From the NCBI GenBank assembly GCA_023079485.1, contig CM041083.1:153220552-153284551 (forward strand): a stretch of DNA of 64,000 nt, written 5' to 3'. Below the pieces are notes generated by a model. That model saw only the letters and a list, made by a program, of their open reading frames with translations, was not told the DNA's origin and did no database searches. The stretch's first letter is position 1. Each line of letters begins with the position of its first letter. The position numbers were made by a program, and so were the translations under genes. Of the stretch, positions 46,441-58,680 are shown piece after piece. Source of the stretch: Archilochus colubris. Lineage: Eukaryota; Chordata; Aves; Apodiformes; Trochilidae.

Positions 46441-49400
46441 CCATTATGATATTTCTCCAAAATATTCAATAAAGCACACAAAATCAGACTGAAATTATTT
46501 TAAATGTTCGCACAGAAAACTAGCCATGTTTTTAATATTTCAGCTCCGTAAGAATTTATGTTCTCAGCATTTATATAAAGTATTTTTTTTTCCTTGCAGT
46601 CATATTCTGTTTAAATTCTTTTTTAGCCTAAGTAACTGATTTCTTTCGTATGAATTTGAATTAGAATATGGACTGTCTGTTCAGAAATGTGGTATCTGAA
46701 GTCTGGGGATCATCAGGCTGAAGGGCTCATGATTCCTACACTTCAGGTCATGGTCTTCATCCATACAGCAAAACTATTTTAAGAACAGACATAGAACAGG
46801 CATATCCACCCCATGTACCCAGCTGAAACCTGGACACGAATAAGTAAAGAACACACATTTTATAATTCATAAGATAAAATGGCATGCTCTCAGCAAATAT
46901 GTCAAGGTGTTGCTTCATTTTTACAATTCATCAGATCCTAAGATGAATTATAGAAACAGTTAAAGAAAAAGAAACATAATATACTTCTTAATTAGGATCT
47001 TATCCAGTAGATTAAGACTTCTTCCCTTTAAAGAAAATGATGATAGTTTTATTTTTTATTTCATTCTGGATTAGGCGTGAGAGACAAAAGAGAAGGTGGG
47101 GGTTAGTAGGCATTGTAAGAGTTACATAGCTCTGTAGTACTTTGGAGCCACCTGGCTTTTTCATAATATTTGTCTTACTAGGAAGGGTTTTCCTTAATTA
47201 TCTAAAAACAATTTTTTAAAATCACTAGAGCACTGGAAATAGCTGCGTTTTAATTTAATTTTATTTCTCTCCCTGCTCAATGTAATTTAAACTGAGGAGA
47301 GTTTTAAATTAAGATTTTTCTTTTCAGGGAAAATTCTGTAGTCTTAGTCTGTGTACTTCTACTTTTCTGATTGAATACAATACAATGAGAGCCAGCTATA
47401 TATAAATACATACATATAAATACATATATGTATTTATTGTACACATATTTATATTACATATAAATAAATAGGATTATTCAAAGAACTGAGATGTAGGCAT
47501 CATTAGTTTCACATAGCATAAAGAAAGAGGTTGGAATTTAAGCAAGAAACTCAAAAAACCACCAAAACTGCTAAGCAGATTCAGTGCTTCTAATATTGTG
47601 CTAACCAATCTTTTATGCATTTTTATTATTTTTTTTAGAGATTCTAAAATCCTGGCTTTATCTCCAAGATCTCTCACTTTCAACTCTGTTTCACATGACT
47701 TCAGTAAAATAATCTAGATATGTAAACTACAGAAATACTATAGTAGAATATGAGTGTTTGAGTTCAGTGTCAAAAATATTTAAATAATAAAGGTATAATT
47801 ATAATTTTCAGAAGTTACTACCTATTTTGTGTCATCATTATGCTTTTAAAATTAATAATATACTAGAGAGAATAAAGAACAGGTTCTGACACTTGTCAGG
47901 TGATTTTAAGAACTATTTTTAATACACAGTAATACAAATGAGTGCAGAATCTGACACTTCAATTTTGATTTTAGTAGGAGATACCACCTCTGTACAAAGC
48001 TAGATAATGTCTCTATTCAAAGCTGTGGAAATCTTAAAACATTACTATATTATATCACGCATAACATTCTAAATAAATCTGTAAAACATCGAGTGATAAT
48101 GTTTATTTAAATAACATCTTAGATTTTTCCCAAGCTGAATGGTAATTAACATTCATTAAACCAAGGACAGGTGTGACTTATATGTGTGCTTTTGCTAGGC
48201 ACCTATTACAGAAAAAATAACTGTTCTATTCACGGTTCAGTATGTTGAAATAAAAATAAATGCTTACCCTCTCAGCATTTCAAGACAGAGAACATAAAAA
48301 GAAATAGTTTTGAACACATATAGGTCTTCTTGTAAAGATGAGAAGTACAAAGTAAATGAAATAATTCTTTCAAAGCCTTGGAATTTGTCAATAACTTTCT
48401 ATAGTCTACACATCACTGCCTACAGTCAGGAACTACTATAGGTAATATTGTTGAAAGAATCTTAAAATTGGGCATTATGGTTGACACTTTCCCTGACATG
48501 AACAGTCAAAGAACAGTTTGAAAGTGTCTTAAATGAGTTTTTGTGAAATCGGATTGCAAAAGCACTATATTAATAAAGGGAAAAAAATAGGTCAGGAACT
48601 AGGAAGAAAAAAAGAAAAAGAAAAATGTAAAGCTTTACTAAAGCTTAAGAAATTTATCAGTGATACAAAAAATAAAAAAAAAACCAAAAAAAACCAAAAA
48701 AAGCAAAGCAAACCAAACAAAAATAAGGAACCCCCGCCCAGCAAAAAACCTCAACTCAAAACCAACAAAAAAAACCCCAAACCAAACCAACAAAACTATG
48801 CACCTGTTACTTTTTGCAGTTGTGTGACTTACCAGCCTCTTCAGTGAGGTGTTCGCAAATGCATCTATATTTATCCAATCATAGGTCTCTGTTTCATTTC
48901 TCAAGAGTTTCAGTTGTTTATAAGTGAACTGATCTATGTTGCCTGAAGCATACAAACTGACACATAATAATTTATATTTATAAGCAAACTAGCTACTGTA
49001 AAGATATCTTTAAATTACCACTCTGCCTACCACATATATAACAGATGATAACAAATATTAGATGTAACATAAGTATCTAGTCCTATAATCTAGTCTGCAG
49101 AGATGTTTTATTGTTTGTGCAAATGGCCTATAACTTAGTTGTTTTTATTTGTCTTTTTCTTATTATTTTTCTCTTTCTCTCTTTTTTTTTCCAATAGGTC
49201 ACTTATTAGGATAATTGTTAACATATTTGAATTGCATGTAAATTTGATCTTGTCAGCTTCAGAGCAGGTTTTAGAATGTTGTTCTTCATCACTGAAATGA
49301 AAGTTATCTGTGACCTTCATTACAGCCTATCTCAGTCTTTTTGGAGCTGTTTAAGAGATCAGATAGCTAAATACAGCAAATATATCTAGAGGCTTGTGAT

Positions 49401-49919
49401 TAGGTTGTAAAAAGTTCTTTATTCTAACACTAGTTCTAAATAAATCACATTTTTTGGTAAACTTAAAGAGTATTAACACTCAGAATAGGTGATGGCATGG
49501 TGTTTTATGTGGTCTTCTGGAATTTAAGCCTTCATAAAGAAACTACAAAATCCTATTGGGAGAAATTTCTAATATTCTTGTAAGTGCTATTAGATGCCTA
49601 TAAAAAGAAGACATAACCATTTTCAGAATTAGCACTGAATTTACATTAACTTCCTACACATTTCTTCAATAAGCACATTTTTTCTGTTCAACAGAAAGTA
49701 TGGCTCAGCTGTAATGGAATCTTAGCTCTACTGAGTAATAGAATCCTAGCTCTACTGAAGCACAAGATTGTCTTGTAAATTGTCAAGAAAATTTACCAGC
49801 AAAAAGTGACTGCATTGGACTCCCAGTAGAGACAAGATATGAATAAACTGAAAGAAGTTCACCAAAGGCCACCACAGTGGGTCTCCTCTAATCAAGAAGA
49901 GGTACTCTGCCAGATCTCA
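46441..49919. other. Unique AT-rich non-coding stretch
   Basis: No gene or transposon recognised. Contains a 22-bp perfect palindrome at 47416-47437 and an A-rich tract at 48595-48795. The 104-codon lysine-rich plus frame 48533-48847 and its antisense come from that tract. Confidence 0.6.
48595..48795. repeat. A-rich low-complexity tract, (AAACC/AAAAC)n-like
   Basis: Almost only A with interspersed C and G on the plus strand. It explains the Lys/Asn/Pro-rich frame across it. Confidence 0.9.
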
Positions 49920-50640
49920 TATTTTCAAACCACTGGGGATTTGAGAGATGAAGAAGTCTTGGTGCAGTTACCATGAGATGGAGTTCATCATGCTGAGAGA
50001 AGGGAAAAGGGCAAAAAGCAATATTGCAAGCATGGCCTTCAGGAGTGCAGACCTTGGCTTCTTCATGGATCTACTTGAAAGAGTATCATGAGGTTTAAGA
50101 GGAGTCCGAGAAAGCTGCTCAATATTCAAGGATCACTGCCTTCAGACTTACGGACAGTCCCCTCAAAGAGCTGGAAATCAAGCAAAAATGCCAGGAAACC
50201 TGCATGGATGAACAAAAGTTTTCTGGAAAAACTCAACAAAAAGACCCTAATTTTACAGAAAGTGGAAGGAAGTATTTATAATCTGCAAGAAAAGCTATGA
50301 CACTCTGAGCATAGAGAATGTGACAAGGGAAATCAAGGGCAAAAAGAAAGGTTTCTGTAAGTACATATGTTCAAAAAGAAACATTAGGTAAAACGTGGGT
50401 TTGCTGCTGAATGAGACAGGGAACATAGAGACAACAGATATGAAAAAGGCTGATGGCTGAACGGCTTCTTTGCCTCCATTTTACTAGTAAGACTGGTCTT
50501 CAGGAGTAAAAGGGGGTAAGTCTGGAGCAAGGAAGATGTAACCATTGTGGGAAAGGATTCAGTCAAGGAATATTTAAGTAAGTTGATGATAAATAAGTCC
50601 TTGGGTCAACATGGGTTGCACCCACAAGTGGTAAGGGAGC
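49920..50640 (+). mobile_element. CR1 LINE, linker between endonuclease and RT (3' part missing)
   Basis: Plus-strand CR1 ORF2: CCATGAGATGGAGTTCATCA (49971-49990), AGAGTGCAGACCTTGGCTTC-like block near 50045, CTGCATGGATGAACAAAAGT (50200-50219), then GAAATCAAGGGCAAAAAGAA near 50329 and GGGTTGCACCCACAAGTGGT (50611-50630). Homology stops near 50640 at the start of RT, where a second CR1 begins. The missing 3' half is not found beyond 52145. The 70-codon frame 50088-50300 is an ORF2 piece. Confidence 0.87.
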
Positions 50641-50699
50641 AAGAGTTTTCCACTCCCTGTTCTAACCAGTCAGATAAGTAAGGCAAGAGATTGAGCTAA

Positions 50700-52145
50700 G
50701 ATCTACTGGTCAAATCAAAGAGCAAGAAGAAAATCCAGAGGGAATGGATGCAGGAACAGCTGTCCTGGAAAGAGTAAACAGACTATGCTCATGTGTGTAG
50801 TGATGGAGCTGGGAAGGGTAAGGAGCAACTGGAACTGAACTTTGCAAGGAAAAATAGTAGGAGGATTTCTGCAGGTATGTCAGCAAGAGAAAGAGTGACA
50901 AAGACAGTGTGTATCTCCTGAAATGCAAGACTGCCAAACTGGTAACAGATGAGGAGAAAGCTGAGGTACTCAACAAATGCATTGCCTCATTCTTGTCTTG
51001 AATCTTCTCTTCCCATACCTCTTGAGTTGATGGACCACAAGGCAGGAACTGAAGGAGTAAAGTCCCTCCCATTGTAAGAGAATATCACATTTCTGACCAC
51101 CTGAGGAACCTGAACATATATAAGAATTTGGAGTGTGATAAGCAGTACACCAAGATCTTAAGAGAACTGGATGATGTAGTTGCCAAGAGACTCTCCATGA
51201 TATTTGAAAAGTCATGGCAGTCAGCTGAAGTCCTTGGCAACTGGAAAAAAAGAAATATTTCACTCATTTTGAAAAGGAGTAGAAAGGAGAACCCTGGGAA
51301 CTACTGACTGCTCAACCTCACCTCTGTGCCTGGCAAGATCATGGAACATATCCTCTTAGAAGGTATGCTACAGCATGGAGGAGAGGGAGGTGATTTGAGA
51401 CATCCAGCTTGACTTCACCAAGAGCATGTCCTGCCTGACCAACCTGATGGCCTTTTAGGATGGAGTGATTGCCTCAGTGAACGAAGGAAAAAACAGACAT
51501 CATCTATCTGGTTTTCTCTAGGCATTTGATACCACACCCCACAAAATCCTTCTCTCATAATCAGCGAGTTATATAGATTTCATGGATCAAATACTTGGTG
51601 AATGAGGAGCTGGTTGAATGGTTGCATCCAGTCTGCAGCTGCAGACAGCTCAATGTCCAGATGGAGTTGAGTGGTGTTCCTCAGGTGTCCATACTGAGAT
51701 CTGCCTATACTGTTTACCCTCAGTGAGTCTGCAAATTACACCAATCTGTGTGATGTGGTTAACCTGGCTGAGGGAAGGGAGGCCATTCAGAGGGACCTGA
51801 AGAAGCTTGAGAAATCAGCCCTTGTGAATCTTAGTATGTTCAATAAGGCAAAGTGCAAGGTCCTCTACTTTCTATCAGCCTTTCAGTACTTAAAGGGGGC
51901 TTATAAGAGAGATGGGAACAAACTTTTCAGCAGGGACTGTAGTGATAAGACAGGGGAGCTCTGGATGCCTCCTCCCTGGAAATGTTCAAGGCCAGACTGG
52001 ATTGGACTTTGAGCAACCCTGTCCAGTGGAAGGTGTCCCTGCCCAAGGCAGACGGCTTGGAAATAGATGAACTTTAATGGTCCCTTCCATTTCAAATAAC
52101 TCCTATGATTCTATGATTAATTCTATGATTTATTCTATGGTTTCC
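50700..52145 (+). mobile_element. CR1 LINE with internal deletions (about 1.45 kb)
   Basis: Plus-strand CR1 starting upstream of RT, so its first part repeats ORF2 territory already covered by 49920-50640; the two are separate insertions. Landmarks: AACTGGTAACAGATGAGGAG (50938-50957), TTGAAAAGTCATGGCAGTCA (51204-51223), GGCAAGATCATGGAACATAT (51331-51350), CCACAAAATCCTTCTCTCAT near 51539, then GCTCAATGTCCAGATGGAGT. Deletions: the RT catalytic core near 51710 is shortened and reads ESANYTNLC where FADDTK belongs; near 51870 about 400 bases of post-RT sequence are absent; near 51953 about 130 bases of 3' UTR are absent. The tail at 52104-52140 has spaced octamers. Frames on either strand are fragments. 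Confidence 0.92.
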
Positions 52146-54257
52146 CTGACAAATACTGCAAAATATTTCAAAAAATTTCAGGAAATAAAATGAAGAAGGA
52201 TTCTTCACAACCTCTATACAATGACCTAACAAAGCAATTATCTCAGTATTTAAAAGATTTATGGAAGCTCTATGTCTTGTTAAATTATCTGGGCATATAT
52301 GTCTGCATATAACATACAACTAGTTAGCTCCACTGAAATCAAATATGCATGTATATACTATTGAATAAATTAAAGACATAGTCAATTAAGCAGTTTCTCT
52401 TTTTGGCTTATTTGACCTATACAATGCCAGTGGCTAGGGCTAGTCATGACATGAGGCAAAATGAAATAATTAGGTCAAAAAAAATGTGGCAGCTTATCCA
52501 AGGTCTGTCAATGAGTATTAGAATGTTTTAGTATTCTTTTTCTTCTATCATATTATCAAGATAATTAGGCTCTTATAAGATAATATATAGACACTGAAAC
52601 ACTGTTTTCATTCTCATTTTGATGCGACTGATGGGAATTGCGTAATGCAGAAATAATGCTACAGTTTTTAGGAGTCTATGCCTAGTCACTGAAGTATCTT
52701 CAAAGCATGCCATTCTAAAGCACAGCCTATGTGTTAAATAATAAGTAACACAGTGTGGCACTTTTAACTTTTTATGTGTGTCTGAACACACAGAAAGTTA
52801 AAGTCTTAAGGAAGGAACACAGAACGAAGGTTTTGCGGAAGAGTAAAGAGACAGCAGGATTGGATGAAATATTTTACTTATTTTTAAGATGAATACTTTT
52901 TTTTTTTTAATTGCAAGGGGAGGGGAATGACTGAGAGTAGGGATATGAGAAAAGTTAAAATGATACTTTAGTAATAAACAAAGGTTATTGTCCTTGTCAG
53001 GTTGACTGTTTCTTAGTTTTTTCCACAGATATAAGATGTGCTGACATCACTTTAAAGACTCTTTTTTCTCATACTGAGAAATAGCTGTGAGGAGAAAAAT
53101 AAGAGGAGAAAGTTCTACTGAAAAAGAAACAAATGGGTCAACTACTTAGAAGCACTTTTTACTTTCTTTTTTATTTTGTTGTTTAAAAAAGTAAAATTGT
53201 ATGCACATTGCTGTTGAAGTGGTAGTTCCATGGACACCATTAATTAGTCTACATATCACATGTCAAATTATCTTAGGTCTTGAAGTACCATTGCATGAAC
53301 TACTGTTTTCACACATACAAACCAATGCTCTGTGATGTCTTCAGTTTGCAAGGAAAGAACATAGCAAAAGTTTTTTTATCAGTAGTCTTCATGGACTGAA
53401 CTTTTAATCATTTGATTAACATTATACATAATTTTCACTAAAATTCCATATTGTTCCAAAAAAAAATCAGTCTATTTTAAAACATACGTTTGATATGCAA
53501 CTGTTATAACTGGAGAAATTAGAAATTACCCTTAAATTGGAAAACTTATGTGCATACCTTCTACAATATAGACCAATTAATGCAAAAAAAGTTTGCCAAG
53601 ATGAGCAGACATCAGTGTCTCAGGAAATTCAAAGATGAGGATAAATCATCATTTGTTTGGTAACAGTAACCAAAAAAAATGTATGTGATCATAACAGTAA
53701 TGAAGTAGAAAATACTGGTTTGGAATTGTGCATTTGGAAAAGTAGTTCAAAACCGGTTAACTAATTAATTAACTTTATTTTATTTTATTGTTTTTCTTCT
53801 ATGGACACTCTATTTAAGAAGAATATTGGAAGAGATCTTTCTGCCTTGTATTGGAGATGTTAATATAAAGGCATCTTAACTATGAGACTGAACACTGATC
53901 TGAAATAAGTGTGTAGTTCTCAAGTCTTAAAGGGTTTTAAATTTATATTAGAATTTTAATTTCTGATTTGGGTATTTTTATAGAGAAATTTTCTTGTAGA
54001 ATTGTTTCCATTTTAAAAAAGAGAAAATATAGTAAAGAAAACAGTAAAAATCAGCCTTGTTACATGTCCAGTGATACCTTGCTTCAAATTATTATTTCTT
54101 TTAAGAATTCTCAAGCCTTCCATCTTTCATGATCAAAAGATTTAAATATTTTCTGATGATTCATCTTTTTCTTTCCCACTGGAGATTATAGACTCTTTAT
54201 AATTTTATTAATTTTTAATACTGTTTAATAGAAATTTTATGTAATGACACACTTATA

Positions 54258-54420
54258 TTATCATATGAATTATATTGATAAACTAAATTATATTACATTG
54301 CATACTGTATTATATTACATTGTTATATTACATTATAATATTATATTATTTATTGCATTGCATTGTATTATATTGTATTTATTATTACATGAGATCACAT
54401 TATATTACATTATATTATGG
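54258..54420. repeat. (TATTA/TTACA)n AT-rich low complexity
   Basis: Tandem TATATTACAT and TTATAT words with degenerate units. The plus frame 54244-54444 is spurious. Confidence 0.88.
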
Positions 54421-54600
54421 AAGTTATGTGAGATTTCCAGTTAACTACAACAGGATTTAAGTGCCTCTTTGTGTGAGAAAAAAAATAAATTTTGCTATAC
54501 TTTTAATTCTTTCTACTGGATTTTTTCTGAAAATATTTAATTCAATATTTGTATTCTATCTATAGCCTAGATTTAAATACCCTTTTTTCCCTTACTAGTA

Positions 54601-54642
54601 ACTCTCTTTCTCTCTCTTCTTTCTTTCTCTCTTTCTCTTTCA
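54601..54642. repeat. (TC/CTTT)n pyrimidine-rich repeat
   Basis: CTCTTTCT units, nearly all pyrimidine on the plus strand. Confidence 0.85.
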
Positions 54643-55217
54643 CAAAGCTAGCTCCATTAGACAAGAAACAGAATCAAATTCAATGTACTCTCTAATCAAT
54701 CACCTGTAATTCAGATCTAGTCAATGGCTATTGCTAGGGGGTTCATATATGGTTCTTGACAGAAAAAAAAAAGGATTAATCAGGAAAGGTTCATGAATTG
54801 ATAACTTCTGTTCCAGTAATTTTTAGAAATTCTGTCAAACAAAATCAAGTCTGACACCATAGAGACTATGCTAATTATGTACAGGGAATCAGAATGTCTG
54901 AATTAATTATTTAGGATATATTGGCTAAATTTTGAGGGAAACTTTGAGAGGAATTCATAGTGCATGATTAAAACTTTTGCAAAACACAAATTCTATATGA
55001 ATAATGGATGAAGTCATTCACCCACAGGATAGCACCAAATGCACCTTGAAATATTCTATATTAGCAAAGATATTTCCACCGGCCTTTAGGTGTGACAGAA
55101 CCAATGATAGGTCCAGGCCCTTTGAAAAGGAAGATAAAGGCTAAGAGGTAGTTCTCAGGATATTTAAGATATATCTGTGTGATATCTATGCTTTGGGAAA
55201 TAAATTAAGCCTTAAAA

Positions 55218-55223
55218 ATAGGA
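55218..55223. repeat. Target-site duplication ATAGGA, left copy
   Basis: ATAGGA directly precedes the LTR terminus TGTAG and is repeated at 55548-55553. Confidence 0.9.
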
Positions 55224-55547
55224 TGTAGCAAGACGAACCTCTTTCAGGGTATGGCGCTTCAAGGTCCAACCAGGTGTTCCAGCAGAGACTCATGAACAGT
55301 GCTCCGAGCCTATAGCCACAGGGTTGACTAGCCTGGATCAGTGCTGTTGCTCTGAGAGCAACTGATCTCTCTGCCAGCTAACTCAGTAGTGAGCTGAGCC
55401 TGGGAGTTTGAGCCTCACCTTTTATTGGCCCCGTGGTCCTGCTCATGCGCAGTGGGAGCCCACCCTAATTGGGCACAGGTGGGCTTGACACAAGCTCATG
55501 CTCACTCCCTGGCAATTAGTGGCACCTGGTTGCCTCGTTACACTACA
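55224..55547 (-). mobile_element. Solo LTR, 324 bp, with 6-bp duplication (ERVK-like)
   Basis: Starts TGTAG and ends CTACA, so it has perfect 5-bp inverted termini containing the TG...CA of retroviral LTRs. ATAGGA flanks it on both sides. It is distinctly GC-richer than the surroundings. Minus orientation is inferred from CCAATAAAAGG at 55418-55428 on that strand, which combines a CCAAT box with a TATA-like or poly(A)-signal-like AATAAA about 120 bases from the 5' end. A 6-bp duplication is typical of beta/alpharetrovirus-related (ERVK-class) integration and not of ERVL (5) or most ERV1 (4). No internal sequence is present, so it arose by recombination between two LTRs. Undecayed ends suggest a fairly recent insertion. 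Confidence 0.88.
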
Positions 55548-55553
55548 ATAGGA
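55548..55553. repeat. Target-site duplication ATAGGA, right copy
   Basis: Exact match to 55218-55223, abutting the LTR end CTACA. Confidence 0.9.
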
Positions 55554-55789
55554 TTTTACTTACTTATCAAAAAGAGATGTGTAAATGTAAACTGGCTGTT
55601 TTAAACCCCCATCAAACATTGATATTTAATCAGAAGACAGAGGAATTACACAGCTCTACCTGGAAACAAGAAACATATCCAAACTACTAGTCAGCTTTCT
55701 AGATTTTTTACTGTACTAATACTGTGTCTGACTATAAAAAGAGGTTAAATTATTAGCTTACATACAGACACTATTGTTGGGTATGTTCC

Positions 55790-55822
<33 letters not shown>

Positions 55823-58568
55823 AATATACACGCATAACAAAAATAATAAATGTTATAATCTCCAACATGTATCCCTCCATACGTGTCACTTCAACAGAGA
55901 ATTGCTTGATTTTTTTTGAGTATCTAAGCTATAATCAATTTCTTCTTAGAAGCTGTAATGTGTTCTTGTAAAATTACAACACAGAGAGTATATGACTCTT
56001 CTTGGTTATTAAATTGTAATCTGTAAAAGTAGTGTTTGAGTCTGAAATTTTGTTAATGACATAAATGACATTAAATATCACTATGAACATCCTTTGCCTG
56101 ATTAAACTGAAGAAGATAAGAATTCTCGTTTTAACAGTACTAACATTCCTTCATTTTGAGAAGACATGGGATTTCATCTGAGGATGTCACATGTTTCACT
56201 GAAACCTACAGGTTCTGTAGACAATTACTTCTGCACTTGGAAGTATAATTAAGCACAAAGAAATCTCTTTTAAATAGTATAGAGAATTCTATAAATCAAT
56301 TGTCCGTTTTACAGCCTTGTTGGAATAAACAAAACATTTGTAAAACCTGTATTCAATAGATAAACTACCAGATTTGTAGTAAGTACATTAAATATAGTAT
56401 TTATAGAATCACTGGAAAAATAATCTCAATGCTAAGAGTGGAAGGGAACCAGAATTTCTTTAATAAGGAATATTATCTTGAAAATTACAAAGTATCATTA
56501 TGTAATAAAGAAAGTGTGAAATCACTATGGATGTACGTAGAGGTATCCAGTGAACTGGAAATCTAAAAGAGACTGAAAAAGTGGAGAGAAAAAGTGGCCA
56601 CAGAATGAAGGATTAGTACAAAGAAATACATCAAATAAGTGATGGTAAAGCTAGAAAGAGTAATAGTCAAAAATATACAGAACAGAGTTTAAAAGGAAAG
56701 GTTCTATATATCAGTAAACAGATAAGAGGAGTGCAGATATACTACAAAAGAGGAAAGGGAAAAAGGTAATAGTTATTACCATATCTTCAGTATCTTGTTA
56801 CATTTTTTTCTGATTCAGACTTTACAAAAAAAAAAAAAATTGTTAAATTTAATCACATACTGCATACAAATAATGACAATGAGATAAGAATATAGGCCAG
56901 AAGAAAGAATGATCAGGCAACAAAAGTTTTCTGTTATCTTGAGTACAGCAAAGCATAAGGAAATTGACCCTAAAGCAACAGATCTAGTCAAAAGGACATT
57001 TGAAGTAATGCTTGTTACTTTATAGAATTTATAGAAGAAGCATGCCCTAAGGAGCAAAAAAAAAAGGGAGACTGAAGGAATTAAATATGTCAGTCTAATT
57101 CTTATCTGGGAAATGACTTGGCATTACATTATTAAACAATAAAATTTTAAGTATATAGAATTATAAAAAGGATAGCTTTGTCAAAAAAATCTGAAATCCA
57201 GCTTTGTTCCTTATCAACCTAGCTGTTCTAATGTGTAGGAGGAACAAGGTATCTGATATAGCTGTCACTGTCATGTATGTCATCTCATAACAAAACTTAG
57301 GAAACATGATTTAAATATAACCACAATATGATAATGTTTAAGTGGTTGGAGTGAAAAGTACCCCTTCTAACTATGCATCAGAGATCACATTTCAAGTCGG
57401 ATTGGGAAGGCATTTTGGTGAGGTGTTGCAAAGGACTTTTTTCACTGTATGGACTGCATTTCACACCTAATTTCAATATATATTTCTAGTAACCTCTGTG
57501 ATTCAAGTATTCTATCATACACAAAGGAAAAGTGGATTAATTAATCTGCTAAAGAAATCTAGAAAAAACTGTTCTCTTTCTGAAATCTATAAAATCTTGC
57601 ATTCATATCTGAGTAGATTCTGTATGTTGAGCACCTTGTTAACAGTTTATTTTGCTGATGCCTCTTCAAATTATATGAAAAAAAAAAGATATTTCACACT
57701 TCATTGTAGCTGTCAACTGCTACAAGCTGTCAACTAAAATAAATAAATTTCGTAGTATTTCAAAGTTAGCAATGACTTAAAGATCTAAGTTCCTGGGAAA
57801 AAAAGGAACAGAAAAAGGCCTTTATTACTTAAAAAATAAAACAAGACTATACACTTAAAATATTCAGAACAGAGGAAAACAAAAGAATGCTGATTCTCTA
57901 AAAAACAGATAAACAAAAATGTTATATGTACCTAAAGTTTTCTTTCATCTTTCTCCAAATTTAGAATTTAGCCAAAATGTATTTGAAGTTTGGAAGCTGA
58001 AAACTGCTAGAACAGCTGGGATGTATTCATTTGCAATAACAACAGTGCCTAGCATGTAGTTTCACTGTTAGATTAGGTAAAACTGGGACCTAACTAAAAG
58101 TAGACTCATTTCGGGAATGGCATATAAATAACCTCAGATAACCCTTTAGAGACAGCACTATGCTTGCTTCTTCAGAAATCTTGATGGAAATTTGGTATCA
58201 GTTGGTTTTCCAATTTATCTAAGTAACATACAGTACCCTTTTTCATGGTATTTTTGAGGGAAGACTAGCTGCTTCAAAGAGGATTAAATCCATTTTATGC
58301 ACAAAATATATCTTTGAGATTTGATCTTTAATCAAGAATCTTTCCCTGAATTCAAATTAGAGATTTTATGCTCTAGAAAATGGTTGATTTCAGTTAAGTA
58401 ATTGGGATTAAATCCAAGGCATTTGTGAAGTGTAGATACTGTTGCATTACAAACACAGCCAGTCTGCCCCTTTTAGATTCTTGCATGCAAATTTTTACAA
58501 CTAGTTGTCAAGGTTCAAGTCCCAGATTACTTTCTCTGCAAAATTTAATGTGGGCTACAGAAGCACAC
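55554..58568. other. Unique AT-rich non-coding stretch
   Basis: No gene recognised. Contains a (TA)n(TG)n microsatellite at 55790-55822. A purine-rich stretch spans 56510-56770 without a clear repeat unit. Confidence 0.6.
55790..55822. repeat. (TA)n(TG)n compound microsatellite
   Basis: About seven TA units followed by nine TG units. Likely length-polymorphic. Confidence 0.93.
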
Positions 58569-58680
58569 TTAAGACATAACCTGGTCGAGTGGGAGGTACC
58601 CCTGCCCATGCAGGGGGCTGGGACTAGATGACTTTTAAGGTCCCTTCCAAGCTAAACCGTTCTATGATTCTATGATTTTT
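58569..58680 (+). mobile_element. Short young-looking CR1 3' end
   Basis: About 112 bases of CR1 3' UTR: CCTGGTCGAGTGGGAGGTAC (58580-58599), CTGCCCATGCAGGGGGCTGG, ACTAGATGACTTTTAAGGTC, and two ATTCTATG-type octamers ending near 58677. Little diverged. The 5' boundary is approximate. Confidence 0.93.

Larger units (their letters stand above)
52146..55217. other. Unique AT-rich non-coding stretch
   Basis: No gene recognised. Contains an AT repeat (54258-54420) and a pyrimidine-rich patch (54601-54642). Confidence 0.6.

Noticed and set aside
48533..48847. Lysine-rich 104-codon plus frame
   Set aside because: It comes from an A-rich low-complexity tract, with no domain or start context.
56815..57060. 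80-codon minus frame in purine-rich DNA
   Set aside because: It starts from AT-rich sequence with no domain. Hydrophobicity follows from base composition.
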